A stretch of 64,000 nt of DNA from Oceanibaculum indicum P24. GTDB lineage: Bacteria > Pseudomonadota > Alphaproteobacteria > Oceanibaculales > Oceanibaculaceae. This document shows positions 29,569-39,297 of this stretch, piece by piece. Numbering within the stretch: position 1 is the first letter of the stretch; each line of letters opens with the position of its first letter. Below the pieces are notes generated by a model that was not told the origin of the DNA, made no database searches, and saw only the letters and a list, made by a program, of their open reading frames with translations. The position numbers and the translations under genes were made by a program. The stretch spans positions 62,001 to 126,000 of the forward strand of contig NZ_AMRL01000004.1 in NCBI RefSeq assembly GCF_000299935.1. The letters are read 5' to 3'.

Positions 29569-31647
29569 TCAGTGTGCCAGCGCGGCCAGCAGCAGGATGG
29601 CGACGATGTTGATGATCTTGATCATCGGGTTCACCGCCGGGCCGGCCGTATCCTTGTAGGGATCGCCGACCGTATCGCCGGTCACCGCGGCCTTATGGGC
29701 ATCCGAGCCCTTGCCGCCGTGATGGCCATCCTCGATATACTTCTTGGCATTGTCCCACGCGCCGCCGCCCGAGGTCATCGAGATGGCGACGAACAGGCCG
29801 GTCACGATGGTGCCCAGCAGCATCGCGCCAACCGCCGTGAAGGCCGCTGCCTGCCCGCCGATCATGGCAATCACCACATAGAGGAAGACCGGCGCCAGCA
29901 CCGGCAGCAGCGACGGCACGATCATCTCCTTGATCGCCGCCTTGGTCAGCATATCGACCGCATTGCCATATTCCGGCTTGGCGGTGCCTTCCATGATGCC
30001 GGTAATCTCACGGAACTGGCGGCGCACCTCGACCACCACGGCGCCCGCCGCGCGGCCGACCGCCATCATGCCCATCGCGCCGAACATGTAGGGCAGCAGG
30101 CCGCCGAAGAACAGGCCAATCACCACATAGGGGTCCTGCAGCCGGAACTGAACATCGAGGTTGGGGAAGTAGTGGCGCAGATCCTCGGTATAGGCCGCGA
30201 ACAGCACCACGGCCGCCAGACCGGCGGAGCCGATGGCATAGCCCTTGGTCACCGCCTTGGTGGTGTTGCCGACCGCATCCAGCGCATCCGTAACCTCGCG
30301 GACTTCCGGCGGCAGTTCGGCCATTTCCGCGATACCGCCGGCATTGTCGGTCACTGGGCCATAGGCATCCAGCGCCACCACCATACCGGCCAGGGCCAGC
30401 ATCGTCGTCGCGGCGATGGAAATGCCGAACAGGCCGGCCGAGATGTAGGAGACCAGGATACCGCCGCAGATCACCAGCACCGGCAGGGCACAGGCCTCCA
30501 TCGAAACGGCGAGCCCCTGGATGATGTTGGTGGCGTGGCCGGTCTCGGAGGCCTTGGCGACGCTGCGCACCGGCCGGTATTCGGTGCCGGTGTAATATTC
30601 CGTGATCCAGACGATCAGGCCGGTGACCACCAGGCCGGTGATCGCGCAGACCAGCAGATTTCCGCCGGTCACGGTGCGGTTTCCCGCCTCCATCGGGTTG
30701 GAGAAGCCCAGCATGTAGCCGGTGGCGGCGACAATCAGCCCAGCGGAGATGATCGCGCTGACGATCAGCCCCTTGTACAGGGCGGCCATGATCTTCTTGC
30801 TGGCGCCCAGCTTCACGAAGAAGGTGCCGACAACCGACCCCAGGATACAGACGGCGCCGATCACCAGCGGATAGGCCATGAGCGTCGGCTGTAGCGCCGG
30901 AGAAAAGAAGATCGCGGCCAGCAACATGGTGGCCACGACGGTAACGGCATAGGTCTCGAACAGGTCAGCCGCCATGCCGGCGCAGTCGCCGACATTGTCG
31001 CCGACATTATCCGCGATCACCGCCGGGTTGCGGGGGTCGTCCTCGGGGATGCCGGCCTCGATCTTGCCGACCAGGTCAGCGCCGACATCAGCACCCTTGG
31101 TGAAGATGCCGCCGCCCAGACGGGCGAAGATGGAAATCAGCGACGCACCGAAGCTCAGCGCCACCAGTGCCTCCAGGATGCCGCGGATCGGCGTGCCCAT
31201 CTGCAGCAGGATAAGATAATAGACAGCAACGCCCAGCAGGCCGAGACCAACCACCAGCATGCCGGTGATCGCGCCCGACTTGAAGGCGATGTCCAGCGCC
31301 GGGGTCATGCCGTGACGAGCGGCCTCCGCGGTGCGGACATTGGCGCGCACCGAGACGTTCATGCCGATATAGCCGGCAACGCCGGACAGCACGGCACCGA
31401 TCACGAAGCCGACGGCACTAAGGACGCCCAGCGTCAGAACCAGGATGACGGCCACTACGACGCCAACCACGGCAATCGCCTTGTACTGGCGGTTCAGATA
31501 GGCGTTGGCGCCTTCCTGGATCGCCCCCGCAATTTCCTGCATCCGCGCGGAACCGGCGCTGGCCGCCAGCACGCCGCGCGATGCGTAAAGCCCATAGAGC
31601 AGCGCAACCGCGCCGCAGGCAACGACGAATAAGTATAAACCCGACAT
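29569..31647 (-). CDS. hppA: Membrane-bound proton-translocating pyrophosphatase, K+-independent type
   Basis: 692 residues and about 16 membrane helices. The pyrophosphate-binding site is [23 protein letters not shown] (about 187-209), followed by the [11 protein letters not shown] acidic repeat. Lys464 in [15 protein letters not shown] (with Thr467) marks the K+-independent H+-pumping class; K+-dependent enzymes have Ala there. It pumps protons using pyrophosphate, as in Rhodospirillum rubrum. It is monocistronic: a terminator follows and 159 bp of upstream DNA precedes it. Confidence 0.96.
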   Translation of the reverse strand: MSGLYLFVVACGAVALLYGLYASRGVLAASAGSARMQEIAGAIQEGANAYLNRQYKAIAVVGVVVAVILVLTLGVLSAVGFVIGAVLSGVAGYIGMNVSVRANVRTAEAARHGMTPALDIAFKSGAITGMLVVGLGLLGVAVYYLILLQMGTPIRGILEALVALSFGASLISIFARLGGGIFTKGADVGADLVGKIEAGIPEDDPRNPAVIADNVGDNVGDCAGMAADLFETYAVTVVATMLLAAIFFSPALQPTLMAYPLVIGAVCILGSVVGTFFVKLGASKKIMAALYKGLIVSAIISAGLIVAATGYMLGFSNPMEAGNRTVTGGNLLVCAITGLVVTGLIVWITEYYTGTEYRPVRSVAKASETGHATNIIQGLAVSMEACALPVLVICGGILVSYISAGLFGISIAATTMLALAGMVVALDAYGPVTDNAGGIAEMAELPPEVREVTDALDAVGNTTKAVTKGYAIGSAGLAAVVLFAAYTEDLRHYFPNLDVQFRLQDPYVVIGLFFGGLLPYMFGAMGMMAVGRAAGAVVVEVRRQFREITGIMEGTAKPEYGNAVDMLTKAAIKEMIVPSLLPVLAPVFLYVVIAMIGGQAAAFTAVGAMLLGTIVTGLFVAISMTSGGGAWDNAKKYIEDGHHGGKGSDAHKAAVTGDTVGDPYKDTAGPAVNPMIKIINIVAILLLAALAH

Positions 31648-31806
31648 GAATGTGAGCCCCTTGTTGCGTCGGCCGGCCAGAAGAGGGCCGTACCGCCTTA
31701 TCCTTTATTCTGGCTGCGGAGGCTGGAACGCCCCGCGCATCCTCCCGCTTACGCGGCGAAGCCTAACAGAACAGGCAAATAAAGGAAGGGGTTAACAAGC
31801 AATAGG

Positions 31807-33027
31807 TTATGAATTGGCGGTATGTTCAGGGCGCAGGAAACGCAACCACGCGACCATGCACAAGGCGACCACAAGGAAAGGCATCGCCATCGTGTTCACG
31901 ACATCCCATCCGAAGGCATTCTGCAGCATGCCCGACGAGAATGCCGAGATCGACACGGAGCCGAATACGAGAAAGTCGTTCGCCGCCTGCACCTTGGCCT
32001 TCTCCGCCGGCACATAGGTTTCGGTCAGCAGGGTCGTCGCCCCGACGAACAGGAAGTTCCAGCCCACGCCCAGCAGCACCAGCGCCAGCCAGAAGCGGGT
32101 AATGTCCTGGCCGCTCAGATTGACCGCCACGCAGCCCAGCATCAGTACCGCGCCCGCCAGCATGATGTTCAGCACGCCGAAGCGCGCGATCAGCGAGCCG
32201 GTAAAGAAGGCCGGCGCGTACATGCCCAGAACGTGCCACTGGATGACGAAGGCGGCATCCTCGAACTCCAGCCCGCAGGCCAGCATGGCGAGCGGCGTCG
32301 AGGTCATCACCATATTCATCATGGCATAGGCAACGATGGCGCTGACGATGGCCACCAGGAACACCGGCTGGCGCATGATGACGACCAGCGGCCGGCCGCT
32401 CTGCTTGCGCTCCTCGACGCTGGGACGGGGAATATCGATGAAGAACAGCAGAACCAGCGGGATCAACCACAGCACGGCGATGGCGGCGTAGCTGCCGGCG
32501 AACATGACCGGGTCGAACAGGTCGCGCGCCCATTTCGCCAGGTTCGGGCCCAGCACCGCCGCGATCACGCCGCCCGCCAGCACGAGGGAGATCGCCTTGC
32601 TCTTGAAATCGGGCTTCGCGGTATCGGCCGCGGCAAAGCGGTAGAACTGGGCAAACCCCATCTGGATGCCCATGACGCAGGATGCCGTACACAGCAGCGC
32701 GAAATTACGTTCGAAGATCGCGAAGGTCGCCAGCAGCGCACCGCAAATGCCAACCAGAATGCCGAACAGGAAGCCGGCACGCCGGCCAAACCGCTTCATG
32801 GCCATGGAGGCCGGGATCGTCGTCAGCATCATCGCCGTCATCTGGAAGGCCAGCGGCAGCGTGGCCATCGTCTTGTCGGCGGCGATCATCGTGCCGACGA
32901 TGGCGGACACGGTCATCACCAGCGAACTGCCCGTCATCGACAGCGCCTGACACAGCGCCAGGATCACGACATTCTTGCGTGTCGGATCGCCCATGGCGGC
33001 CGAGGACGAGGATGAAACACTGGTCAT
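31807..33027 (-). CDS. Major facilitator superfamily transporter
   Basis: 406 residues with about 12 membrane helices. The MFS loop motif is seen as MKRFGRRAGFLFG between helices 2 and 3, and the second half repeats the pattern less well. The N-terminus is Ser-rich, and Met12 is an alternative start. Substrate not inferable; neighbours give no hint. It does not resemble any named drug efflux family closely enough to assign. Confidence 0.85.
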   Translation of the reverse strand: MTSVSSSSSAAMGDPTRKNVVILALCQALSMTGSSLVMTVSAIVGTMIAADKTMATLPLAFQMTAMMLTTIPASMAMKRFGRRAGFLFGILVGICGALLATFAIFERNFALLCTASCVMGIQMGFAQFYRFAAADTAKPDFKSKAISLVLAGGVIAAVLGPNLAKWARDLFDPVMFAGSYAAIAVLWLIPLVLLFFIDIPRPSVEERKQSGRPLVVIMRQPVFLVAIVSAIVAYAMMNMVMTSTPLAMLACGLEFEDAAFVIQWHVLGMYAPAFFTGSLIARFGVLNIMLAGAVLMLGCVAVNLSGQDITRFWLALVLLGVGWNFLFVGATTLLTETYVPAEKAKVQAANDFLVFGSVSISAFSSGMLQNAFGWDVVNTMAMPFLVVALCMVAWLRFLRPEHTANS

Positions 33028-33118
33028 GGATTGATCCGGTTGAGCGATTCCTTATTCTTGCCAGTGCCATAGCACGCCATCCGCCGGGCTGGCTATGCCG
33101 GTTCACCGGGTCTGGCTG

Positions 33119-33577
33119 TCAGGAAACGGGACGCTCGAACACGTTCTTCAGCAAGATGTCGTTCACGACACCCGGCCCGACCACATCGGTCGTCACCCGC
33201 AGCAGCCGCTCCTTCAGGAAGCGCAGATCGGTCAGCTTGTCGTTCAGCCCCTTGGCCTGCAGCGACAGGATATAGGTCAGGAAGGCATTCTGGATGCGCG
33301 GCAACTGGCTGTTCACGATCAGGGCGCCATTCGGCTGGAACACCTCGAAGGACAGTTCCAGCACCAGGAAGCGGCGGACGGTGCCATCCTCGAAGATCGG
33401 CATGATCAGCGGATCGATGTTCACCAGCCCGGTCTCCGGCGGCGGTGGCGGCGGCTCCTGCCCTTCCGGATATATGCCGACCATCGGCTTCACCACATCC
33501 GGAAAGAAGGTCCAGGCGGCGAAACCGCCGCCGCCGATCAGGGCCAGCAGGACAACCAGGATGATGACGATCTTCAT
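33119..33577 (-). CDS. Orphan FliL-like single-pass membrane protein
   Basis: 152 residues. One N-terminal membrane helix (about 3-25), a Pro-rich linker (PPPPPP near 42-48) and a FliL-like periplasmic domain: FLVLELSFEVFQ, then a helix ending LKERLLRVTTDVVGPGVVNDILLKNVF. FliL proteins attach to the flagellar stator or are found as stomatin-like membrane scaffolds. No flagellar gene is in the window, and it lies 39 bp after thiL, so its role is probably different. Confidence 0.72.
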   Translation of the reverse strand: MKIVIILVVLLALIGGGGFAAWTFFPDVVKPMVGIYPEGQEPPPPPPETGLVNIDPLIMPIFEDGTVRRFLVLELSFEVFQPNGALIVNSQLPRIQNAFLTYILSLQAKGLNDKLTDLRFLKERLLRVTTDVVGPGVVNDILLKNVFERPVS

Positions 33578-33616
33578 GCGCGCATCATCGCTGCTTGCGC
33601 GAAAAAAGCAAAAAAA

Positions 33617-34621
33617 TCAGAAGTGAACATAGCCGGCGGCGGTCAGGGTCATCGGCTCGCCCGCGAGGTCGAGGACCGTCACTCCCGGCTTGCCGGCCTG
33701 GATGCGGCCGATTTCCGCGACCGGTACCCCGGCCTCAGCCGCGGCGGCGATGACGTCTTCGCGCCGCGACGGCGGCGCCGTGAACAGCAGCTCGTAATCG
33801 TCCCCGCCGGTCAGCACGGCCTCGACGACCGACTTGTCCTGCTCGATGGCGGCCCAGGCCGCCGCCGACAGGGGCAGTCGGTCAATGCGGATTTCAGCGG
33901 CCACGGAGGACACCTCGGCAATATGCTTCAGGTCGCCCACCAGCCCGTCGGAGACATCCAGCATGGCGCTGGCGAGGCCGGTCAGACGGGGACCAAGCCC
34001 GACACGAGGACGCGGCAGGCGATAGCGGTCGGCCAGGAACTCCTGATGCTCGCGAGACAGGCCCGCAAGCCCGCCCTGCAGCACACGCAGCCCCAGCGCG
34101 CCATCGCCCAGCGTACCGGAGAGGAAGATCAGGTCGCCGGCCCGCGCGCCGCCGCGCGTCACCGCCTGCCCCTTCGGAATGCGCCCCAGCACGGTTATCG
34201 AGACCATCAGCGGCCCCGGCGTGGAAACGCTGTCACCGCCCAGCAGGGTGACACCGAAGGCTTCCTGATCGCTCCTGAGCCCATCGGCGAAGCGTTCCAG
34301 CCAGGCCTCGCCCGCCGGGCCGCCCAGCGCGCGCGGCAGCGCCGTGACCAGGGTATAGCCGAACGGCACCGCCCCCATCGCCGCAATGTCGGAGAGATTG
34401 ACTCTGAGGGTCTTGCGCGCCACCAGATCGGGCGGATCGTCCGGCAGGAAATGCACCCCGGACACCATCGCATCCGTGGTGACGACAATTTCCTCCCCCG
34501 CCACGCAGTCGAACACCGCGGCATCATCGGTCAGGCCGAACGCCCCCTTCGCGGACCGGGCCAGCGGCGCGAAATAACGGGCGATACGGTCAAACTCGTT
34601 GAGAGAGGGAGTGCCACTCAC
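33617..34621 (-). CDS. thiL: Thiamine-monophosphate kinase
   Basis: 334 residues. Motifs of the AIR-synthase-like fold: LTDDAAVFDC, VTTDAMVSGVHF, DIAAMGAVP, VSDGLVGDL and GGDDYELLF. It phosphorylates thiamine monophosphate to thiamine diphosphate, the cofactor that pdhAB needs. The start is a GTG at 34621 that overlaps the nusB stop (GTGA); a longer frame reading through nusB is rejected. Confidence 0.95.
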   Translation of the reverse strand: MSGTPSLNEFDRIARYFAPLARSAKGAFGLTDDAAVFDCVAGEEIVVTTDAMVSGVHFLPDDPPDLVARKTLRVNLSDIAAMGAVPFGYTLVTALPRALGGPAGEAWLERFADGLRSDQEAFGVTLLGGDSVSTPGPLMVSITVLGRIPKGQAVTRGGARAGDLIFLSGTLGDGALGLRVLQGGLAGLSREHQEFLADRYRLPRPRVGLGPRLTGLASAMLDVSDGLVGDLKHIAEVSSVAAEIRIDRLPLSAAAWAAIEQDKSVVEAVLTGGDDYELLFTAPPSRREDVIAAAAEAGVPVAEIGRIQAGKPGVTVLDLAGEPMTLTAAGYVHF

Positions 34622-35118
34622 GAGGTCTGGAACTCCTCCGGCCGCAAGGTCCGCGCGATCTTGTCCAGCACGCCGTTCACGAAGCCCGGCTCCTTGCCCT
34701 CGAAGAAGGCATGCGTCAGATCGACATATTCGTTGATGACAACACGGGCCGGCACATCGCCCTTTGCCAGCATCTCGAAGCCGGCGGCACGCAGGATCGC
34801 GCGCATCACCGCTTCCAGCCGGTCCAGCGGCCAATCCGCCGGCAGCACGGCAGTCAGGATGGGGTCGATATCCTTTTCCGCCCGGTGAAACACGCCATGG
34901 ACGATTTCCTTCAGCAGCGAGACATCGGCCTGGCTGAGCGCCTCGCCCTCCACCTCGCCGGCCGAGGCGCTGGCAAGAAAGTCCGGCAGGGCGGTCTGCG
35001 GCGGCTCATCCGTCATCTCGATGCGGTAGAGGATCTGCACCGCCTGCAGGCGCGCGACCGACCGACCGCGCGACTTGGCGGTCGCTCCCGCCCTGGGCTT
35101 GCCCTTACCCTCCGTCAT
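34618..35118 (-). CDS. nusB: Transcription antitermination factor NusB
   Basis: 166 residues from MTEGKGKPRAGATAKSRG, two bases after the ribH stop. The fold motif VARLQAVQILYRIEM starts at about residue 21, and VVINEYVDLTHAFFEGKEPGFVNGVLDKIA is the conserved C-terminal part. It acts with NusE at rRNA boxA sites. ribH-nusB-thiL is a common gene order. The upstream in-frame ATG at 35166 lies inside ribH and is rejected. Confidence 0.95.
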   Translation of the reverse strand: MTEGKGKPRAGATAKSRGRSVARLQAVQILYRIEMTDEPPQTALPDFLASASAGEVEGEALSQADVSLLKEIVHGVFHRAEKDIDPILTAVLPADWPLDRLEAVMRAILRAAGFEMLAKGDVPARVVINEYVDLTHAFFEGKEPGFVNGVLDKIARTLRPEEFQTS

Positions 35119-35120
35119 CC

Positions 35121-35549
35121 TCACGACACCCCAAAGCGCTGTTTCAGGCCGATCATCGCCAGGCACGCCTCCGCGGCGTCCTTACCCTTGTTCTTCTTCG
35201 TCACGCTGGCCCGCGCCCAGGCCTGGTCGCCATTCTCGCAGGTCAGAATGCCATAGCCGATCGCCAGGCGCTGCTGGATCGCCAGATTCTGCAACCCGCG
35301 CGCGCTTTCCCCGCAAACATAATCATAATGCGTGGTCTCGCCGCGAATCACGCAGCCGAGCGCGACATAGCCGGCATATTTATCGCCCTGCGCGGCGTAG
35401 GCGATGGCGGCCGGAATCTCGAAGGCGCCCGGCACGGCGATACGGTCATAGGTGACGCCGGCCGCGTCCAGCGCCGCCATTGCCCCCTTCACAAGCTCAT
35501 CGGCCAAGTCCTCGTAGAACCGTGCCTCCACGATCAGCACATGTGTCAT
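35121..35549 (-). CDS. ribH: 6,7-dimethyl-8-ribityllumazine synthase
   Basis: 142 residues. Typical motifs: VPGAFEIPAAIAYAAQ, ALGCVIRGETTHYDYVCGES and the C-terminal GYGILTCENGDQAWARA. It joins the pyrimidine and four-carbon precursors of riboflavin. It begins 4 bp after ribBA ends, in the rib operon. Confidence 0.97.
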   Translation of the reverse strand: MTHVLIVEARFYEDLADELVKGAMAALDAAGVTYDRIAVPGAFEIPAAIAYAAQGDKYAGYVALGCVIRGETTHYDYVCGESARGLQNLAIQQRLAIGYGILTCENGDQAWARASVTKKNKGKDAAEACLAMIGLKQRFGVS

Positions 35550-35553
35550 TGGC

Positions 35554-36702
35554 TCAGGCGCCCTTTTCCGTTGCGTTGGATATCGGCCGGCGTTCTACGA
35601 TGCTGAGGCCATAACCGTCCAGACCGACGATGTTCTTCTGGCTGTTCGACAACAGGATCATGTCCCGGATACCGAGGTCGAGCAGGATCTGCGCGCCGAC
35701 ACCATAGTCGCGCAGCTCGCCGCCGGCACTTTCATGCTCCAGACGCGCGCGCACCGTATCGGACAGGGCGGTAGCGCTGGGTTCGCGGATCAGTACGACG
35801 ACGCCGCGCCCGGCCTCGGCGATCTGCGCCATCGCGGCCTGCAGCTGGCCACCCTTGCCGCTGCCCCGGTCGCCCAGCACATCGTCCAGCACGTTCAATG
35901 CGTGCATGCGCACCAGCACCGGCTCCGGCGTCGAGATATCGCCCTTCACCAGCGCGATATGCTCGGCATAGGTCGCCTTGTTCACATACAGCACCATGCG
36001 GAACGCGCCGCCATGCAGCGTCTCGATCTGGCTTTCCAGGCTGCGCCGCACGATGCTCTCGGTACGCCGGCGGTGCGCAATCAGATCGGCGATGGTGCCG
36101 ACCTTCAGCCCGTGAAACTGCGCGAACTGAATCAGGTCGGGCAGCCGCGCCATGGTGCCGTCATCGTTCATGATCTCGCAGATCACGCCGGCCGGCAGCA
36201 GACCGGCCATGCGGGCGATATCGACGGCGGCCTCGGTATGGCCGGCGCGCACCAGCACGCCGCCCTCGCGTGCCACCAGCGGGAAGACATGGCCCGGCGT
36301 GACGATCTCGTCGCGGCCGCAGGCCGGATCGATGGCGACCGCGATGGTCCGCGCCCGGTCGGCTGCGGAAATGCCGGTCGTCACCCCGTCCTTCGCCTCA
36401 ATGGAGACGGTGAAGGCGGTTTCGTGCCGGGAAGTGTGCTTGCGCGGCATCAGCGGCAGCCCCAACTCGTCGATACGCTCCCGCGTCATGGCAAGGCAGA
36501 TCAGGCCACGGCCGAACTTCGCCATGAAATTCACCGCCTCGGGCGTCGCCATCGAGGCCGGGATCACCAGATCGCCCTCATTCTCCCGATCCTCGTCATC
36601 GATCAGGATGAACATCTTGCCGTTGCGGGCGTCCTGAATGATCTCCTCAATGGAGGCGAGCGCCTCGTGATAGGTGGTGCGGCGCAGATCCTTGGTGTCC
36701 AT
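35554..36702 (-). CDS. ribBA: DHBP synthase fused to a degenerate GTP cyclohydrolase II domain
   Basis: 382 residues. Residues 1-210 are 3,4-dihydroxy-2-butanone 4-phosphate synthase, with the acidic loop IDDEDRENEGDL (34-45) and RAGHTEAAVDIARMAGL (152-168). Residues 215-380 resemble GTP cyclohydrolase II and end GLDGYGLSIVERRPI. The zinc-binding cysteines normally in that domain are missing: the region 267-287 reads HALNVLDDVLGDRGSGKGGQL. The RNxGL catalytic part is also replaced (REPSA). So only the RibB activity is likely, as in the described RibBX-type proteins; a separate ribA should be elsewhere. Confidence 0.93.
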   Translation of the reverse strand: MDTKDLRRTTYHEALASIEEIIQDARNGKMFILIDDEDRENEGDLVIPASMATPEAVNFMAKFGRGLICLAMTRERIDELGLPLMPRKHTSRHETAFTVSIEAKDGVTTGISAADRARTIAVAIDPACGRDEIVTPGHVFPLVAREGGVLVRAGHTEAAVDIARMAGLLPAGVICEIMNDDGTMARLPDLIQFAQFHGLKVGTIADLIAHRRRTESIVRRSLESQIETLHGGAFRMVLYVNKATYAEHIALVKGDISTPEPVLVRMHALNVLDDVLGDRGSGKGGQLQAAMAQIAEAGRGVVVLIREPSATALSDTVRARLEHESAGGELRDYGVGAQILLDLGIRDMILLSNSQKNIVGLDGYGLSIVERRPISNATEKGA

Positions 36703-36708
36703 GATCGC

Positions 36709-37323
36709 TCAATCCCTTGCCGTAAGCCGCGCGACATAGCGCGCGAGCACGTCGATTTCCATGTTCAGCCCATCGCCGGGGCGGCGGTCGGCCAGGGTGG
36801 TGTGGGTCCAGGTATGGCCCACGATGTTGATGCCGAAATGCGCCGTGCCATCCGGCCTGTCCTCGACCGCATTCACGGTGAGCGAGATGCCGTCGAGGCA
36901 GACCGAGCCCTTGGGCGCCACATAGCGCGCGAGATCCGCCGGCGCCTGCACGACCAGCCGGTGGCTGTCGCCTTCCGGCGTGACAGAGACCAGCCGTGCG
37001 ATGCCATCGACATGCCCCAGCATCAGATGGCCGCCCAGCTCGTCACCCAGCCGCAGCGCGCGCTCCAGATTGATGCGCGTGCCAACCTGCCAGCCGGCCA
37101 GCGTTGTCTTCGACAGGGTTTCCGCCGAGGCGGCGACGCGGAACCAGTTGCCGCCCTCGCCCTGTCCCTTCTCCGTGACCGTCAGGCAGACGCCCGAACA
37201 GGCGATGGAGGCGCCGAGATCGATGCTATCCGGCGCATAGGCGGTCTCGATGGTCAGGACCGTATCGCCCTCCACGCGCAGATCGGCGACACGGCCGATA
37301 TCGGTGACGATGCCGGTGAACAT
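36709..37323 (-). CDS. ribE: Riboflavin synthase (alpha chain)
   Basis: 204 residues with the two repeated lumazine-binding domains: MFTGIVTDIG and the CSGVCLTV motif in the first, GSVCLDGISLTVN in the second. It makes riboflavin from two lumazine molecules. Its ATG is 150 bp downstream of the FMN riboswitch, so it is the first gene directly under that switch. Confidence 0.96.
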   Translation of the reverse strand: MFTGIVTDIGRVADLRVEGDTVLTIETAYAPDSIDLGASIACSGVCLTVTEKGQGEGGNWFRVAASAETLSKTTLAGWQVGTRINLERALRLGDELGGHLMLGHVDGIARLVSVTPEGDSHRLVVQAPADLARYVAPKGSVCLDGISLTVNAVEDRPDGTAHFGINIVGHTWTHTTLADRRPGDGLNMEIDVLARYVARLTARD

Positions 37324-37442
37324 CAGGCAGTCCCATCCGGTCGATGGGCGGCGGCAGGGTTCGGGATCGGCCCCTGATCCATGGCGGCTTCCTTTGCACT
37401 ACAGGTCAGCGCGCACTCGGGGCGAAAGCGGGAATCGGCGGC

Positions 37443-37460
37443 CCTCGCGAAAGCGCGAGG
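37443..37460 (-). terminator. Hairpin downstream of the FMN riboswitch
   Basis: CCTCGCG, AAAG, CGCGAGG on the plus strand, forming a 7-bp stem. No T run follows on the minus strand, so it may be a pausing or translation-control hairpin rather than a classical terminator. Confidence 0.4.
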
Positions 37461-37474
37461 CCGTTCAGGCGATG

Positions 37475-37620
37475 CCCGTTCTCTTCCATCCGGACTTTAA
37501 CCGTCGGCTCCGGCATCTCACCGGATCTGCTGACCCCGGCCTTGCGGTCGGGCGCTCGCGGGCTTTGCAGGACCAGCCTGCTTACCGCCGGTGGGGAGTT
37601 TCACCCCGCCCTGAGAACGT
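37475..37620 (-). promoter_or_regulatory. FMN riboswitch (RFN element)
   Basis: The minus strand carries the RFN core almost without change: a P1 stem GTTCTC/GAGAAC, then GGGGTGAAACTCCCC, ACCGGCGGTA, and the 3' part CCGGATGGAAGAGAAC. It senses flavin mononucleotide and lowers expression of downstream riboflavin genes. Here it lies between ribD and ribE. It is inside the gene series, so nrdR and ribD are not controlled by it while ribE, ribBA and ribH can be. Confidence 0.96.
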
Positions 37621-37664
37621 CATAGTACCGCTGATATATGGCGCAGTTGCCGCGCTGGCAACGT

Positions 37665-38777
37665 TTAAGCGCGCGGGATGGGGTTGCGCGCGTAGCACTC
37701 CATCATGTCCGCACCGACCGGAACCGCATCGGTCCGGACAAAATCCGGGGCGTCCGCCACCCGTTGCAGCCCCAGCCCGCCAATGGCCGGCACACCGTCG
37801 CCGCCGATGGCAAGGCCGGCCCGGAACCAGACCAGCCGGTCGATCAGGTCACGCTGCAGCAGGGCGGCGATGACCGCGCCACCGCCTTCGACCAGCAGCC
37901 TTGTGATCCCGCGCGCACCCAAGGCCTGCGCCAGCGCCGTAACGTCCAGCGGATTGTCTCCGTCGCCCGGCAGCTCGATCACCTCCAGCCCGAGATCGCG
38001 GTAGGCATCAAGCCGCGACGGATCGTTCCCCTCCCGCGTGCACAGCCAGGTCGGCACCTGGGATGCCGTCGCCACCAGCCGGCTGGTCAGGGGCAGCCGC
38101 AGCCTGCCATCCGCCACGATGCGGACCGGCGACCGGCCGGCGAGCCCCGGCAGGCGGCAGGTGAGTTCGGGATCATCGGACAGCGCTGTGTTGCTGCCGA
38201 CCAGAATGGCATCATGGGTGGCGCGCAGCAGATGGGCGTGACGGCGGGCCTCCGGCCCGGTAATCCATTTGCTGTCGCCGCTGTGGGTCGCGATATTGCC
38301 GTCAAGCGAGCTGGCGAGCTTCACCGTCACCAGCGGCCGCCCCTGCTCCACCTTCAGGAAGAACCCCTCATTCAGCCGGCGGGCCTCATCCGCGCACAGG
38401 CCGACATCCACGGCAATACCGGCGTCGCGCAGGCGGGCAATGCCGCGCCCGGAAACCCTGGGATCGGAATCCTCAAGCGCCACAACCGCGCGGGCGATGC
38501 CTGCCGCGACCAGCGCATCGGCGCAGGGCGGGGTCTTGCCGTGATGGGAACAGGGCTCCAGCGTGACATAGGCCGTGGCCCCTTTTGCCAGCGGCCCGGC
38601 ACGGCGCAGAGCCTCGGTCTCGGCATGCGGCCGGCCGCCTGGCTGGGTCCAGCCACGCCCGACGATTTGGCCATCAGAGGAGACAAGGACGCAGCCTACC
38701 GCCGGATTCGGTGCCACCTGTCCCAGACCGCGCTCGGCAAGGGACAGGGCGGCACGCATATGGACCAGATCGGTCAA
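37665..38777 (-). CDS. ribD: Bifunctional riboflavin biosynthesis deaminase/reductase
   Basis: 370 residues. The N-terminal deaminase has the zinc site PHAETEAL and [13 protein letters not shown]; the C-terminal reductase begins [22 protein letters not shown]. It carries out the second and third steps to riboflavin. The start is probably the TTG at 38777 (TTGACC), which overlaps the nrdR stop, or an ATG at 38759 ([11 protein letters not shown]). The TTG gives a better match to the usual N-terminus. Confidence 0.95.
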   Translation of the reverse strand: MTDLVHMRAALSLAERGLGQVAPNPAVGCVLVSSDGQIVGRGWTQPGGRPHAETEALRRAGPLAKGATAYVTLEPCSHHGKTPPCADALVAAGIARAVVALEDSDPRVSGRGIARLRDAGIAVDVGLCADEARRLNEGFFLKVEQGRPLVTVKLASSLDGNIATHSGDSKWITGPEARRHAHLLRATHDAILVGSNTALSDDPELTCRLPGLAGRSPVRIVADGRLRLPLTSRLVATASQVPTWLCTREGNDPSRLDAYRDLGLEVIELPGDGDNPLDVTALAQALGARGITRLLVEGGGAVIAALLQRDLIDRLVWFRAGLAIGGDGVPAIGGLGLQRVADAPDFVRTDAVPVGADMMECYARNPIPRA

Positions 38778-39244
38778 TCCTCGACCGGCTCCATATCCTG
38801 ATCGATCTTGCCAACAAACTCCTCGAAGTCCTTGGCTTCACGGAAGTTTTTATACACAGAGGCATAGCGGACATAGGCCACGGGATCGAGGTTGCGCAGC
38901 GACTCCATCACCAGCAGGCCGATCTGCGCCGCCGGGATTTCGGTCTCGCCGGAGCTTTCCAGCCGCCGCACGATGGAGTTCACCACACGCTCCAGCCGCT
39001 CATTCTCCACCGGCCGCTTGCGCAGCGCGATCTGCAGCGACCGAGCCAGCTTGTCGCGATCGAAGGGCGCGCGCTTTCCGTTGCGCTTCACCACCACCAG
39101 ATCACGCAGCTGCACCCGCTCGAATGTCGTGAAGCGCGACCCGCATTCCGGGCAGAAGCGCCGGCGCCGGATCGCGGAATTATCCTCGGTGGGCCGAGAA
39201 TCCTTCACTTGCGTGTCGTCATTCCCGCAGAACGGACAGCGCAT
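38774..39244 (-). CDS. nrdR: Transcriptional repressor NrdR
   Basis: 156 residues. The zinc ribbon is [20 protein letters not shown] and [13 protein letters not shown], and the ATP-cone domain follows. It represses ribonucleotide reductase genes according to ATP/dATP levels. It lies between glyA and ribD, a standard alphaproteobacterial arrangement. Confidence 0.97.
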   Translation of the reverse strand: MRCPFCGNDDTQVKDSRPTEDNSAIRRRRFCPECGSRFTTFERVQLRDLVVVKRNGKRAPFDRDKLARSLQIALRKRPVENERLERVVNSIVRRLESSGETEIPAAQIGLLVMESLRNLDPVAYVRYASVYKNFREAKDFEEFVGKIDQDMEPVED

Positions 39245-39297
39245 TGCCCCCTACTCCCCCTGTTTAACGGCCAGGTTCCGGACCCGGCTCGCCTCGC

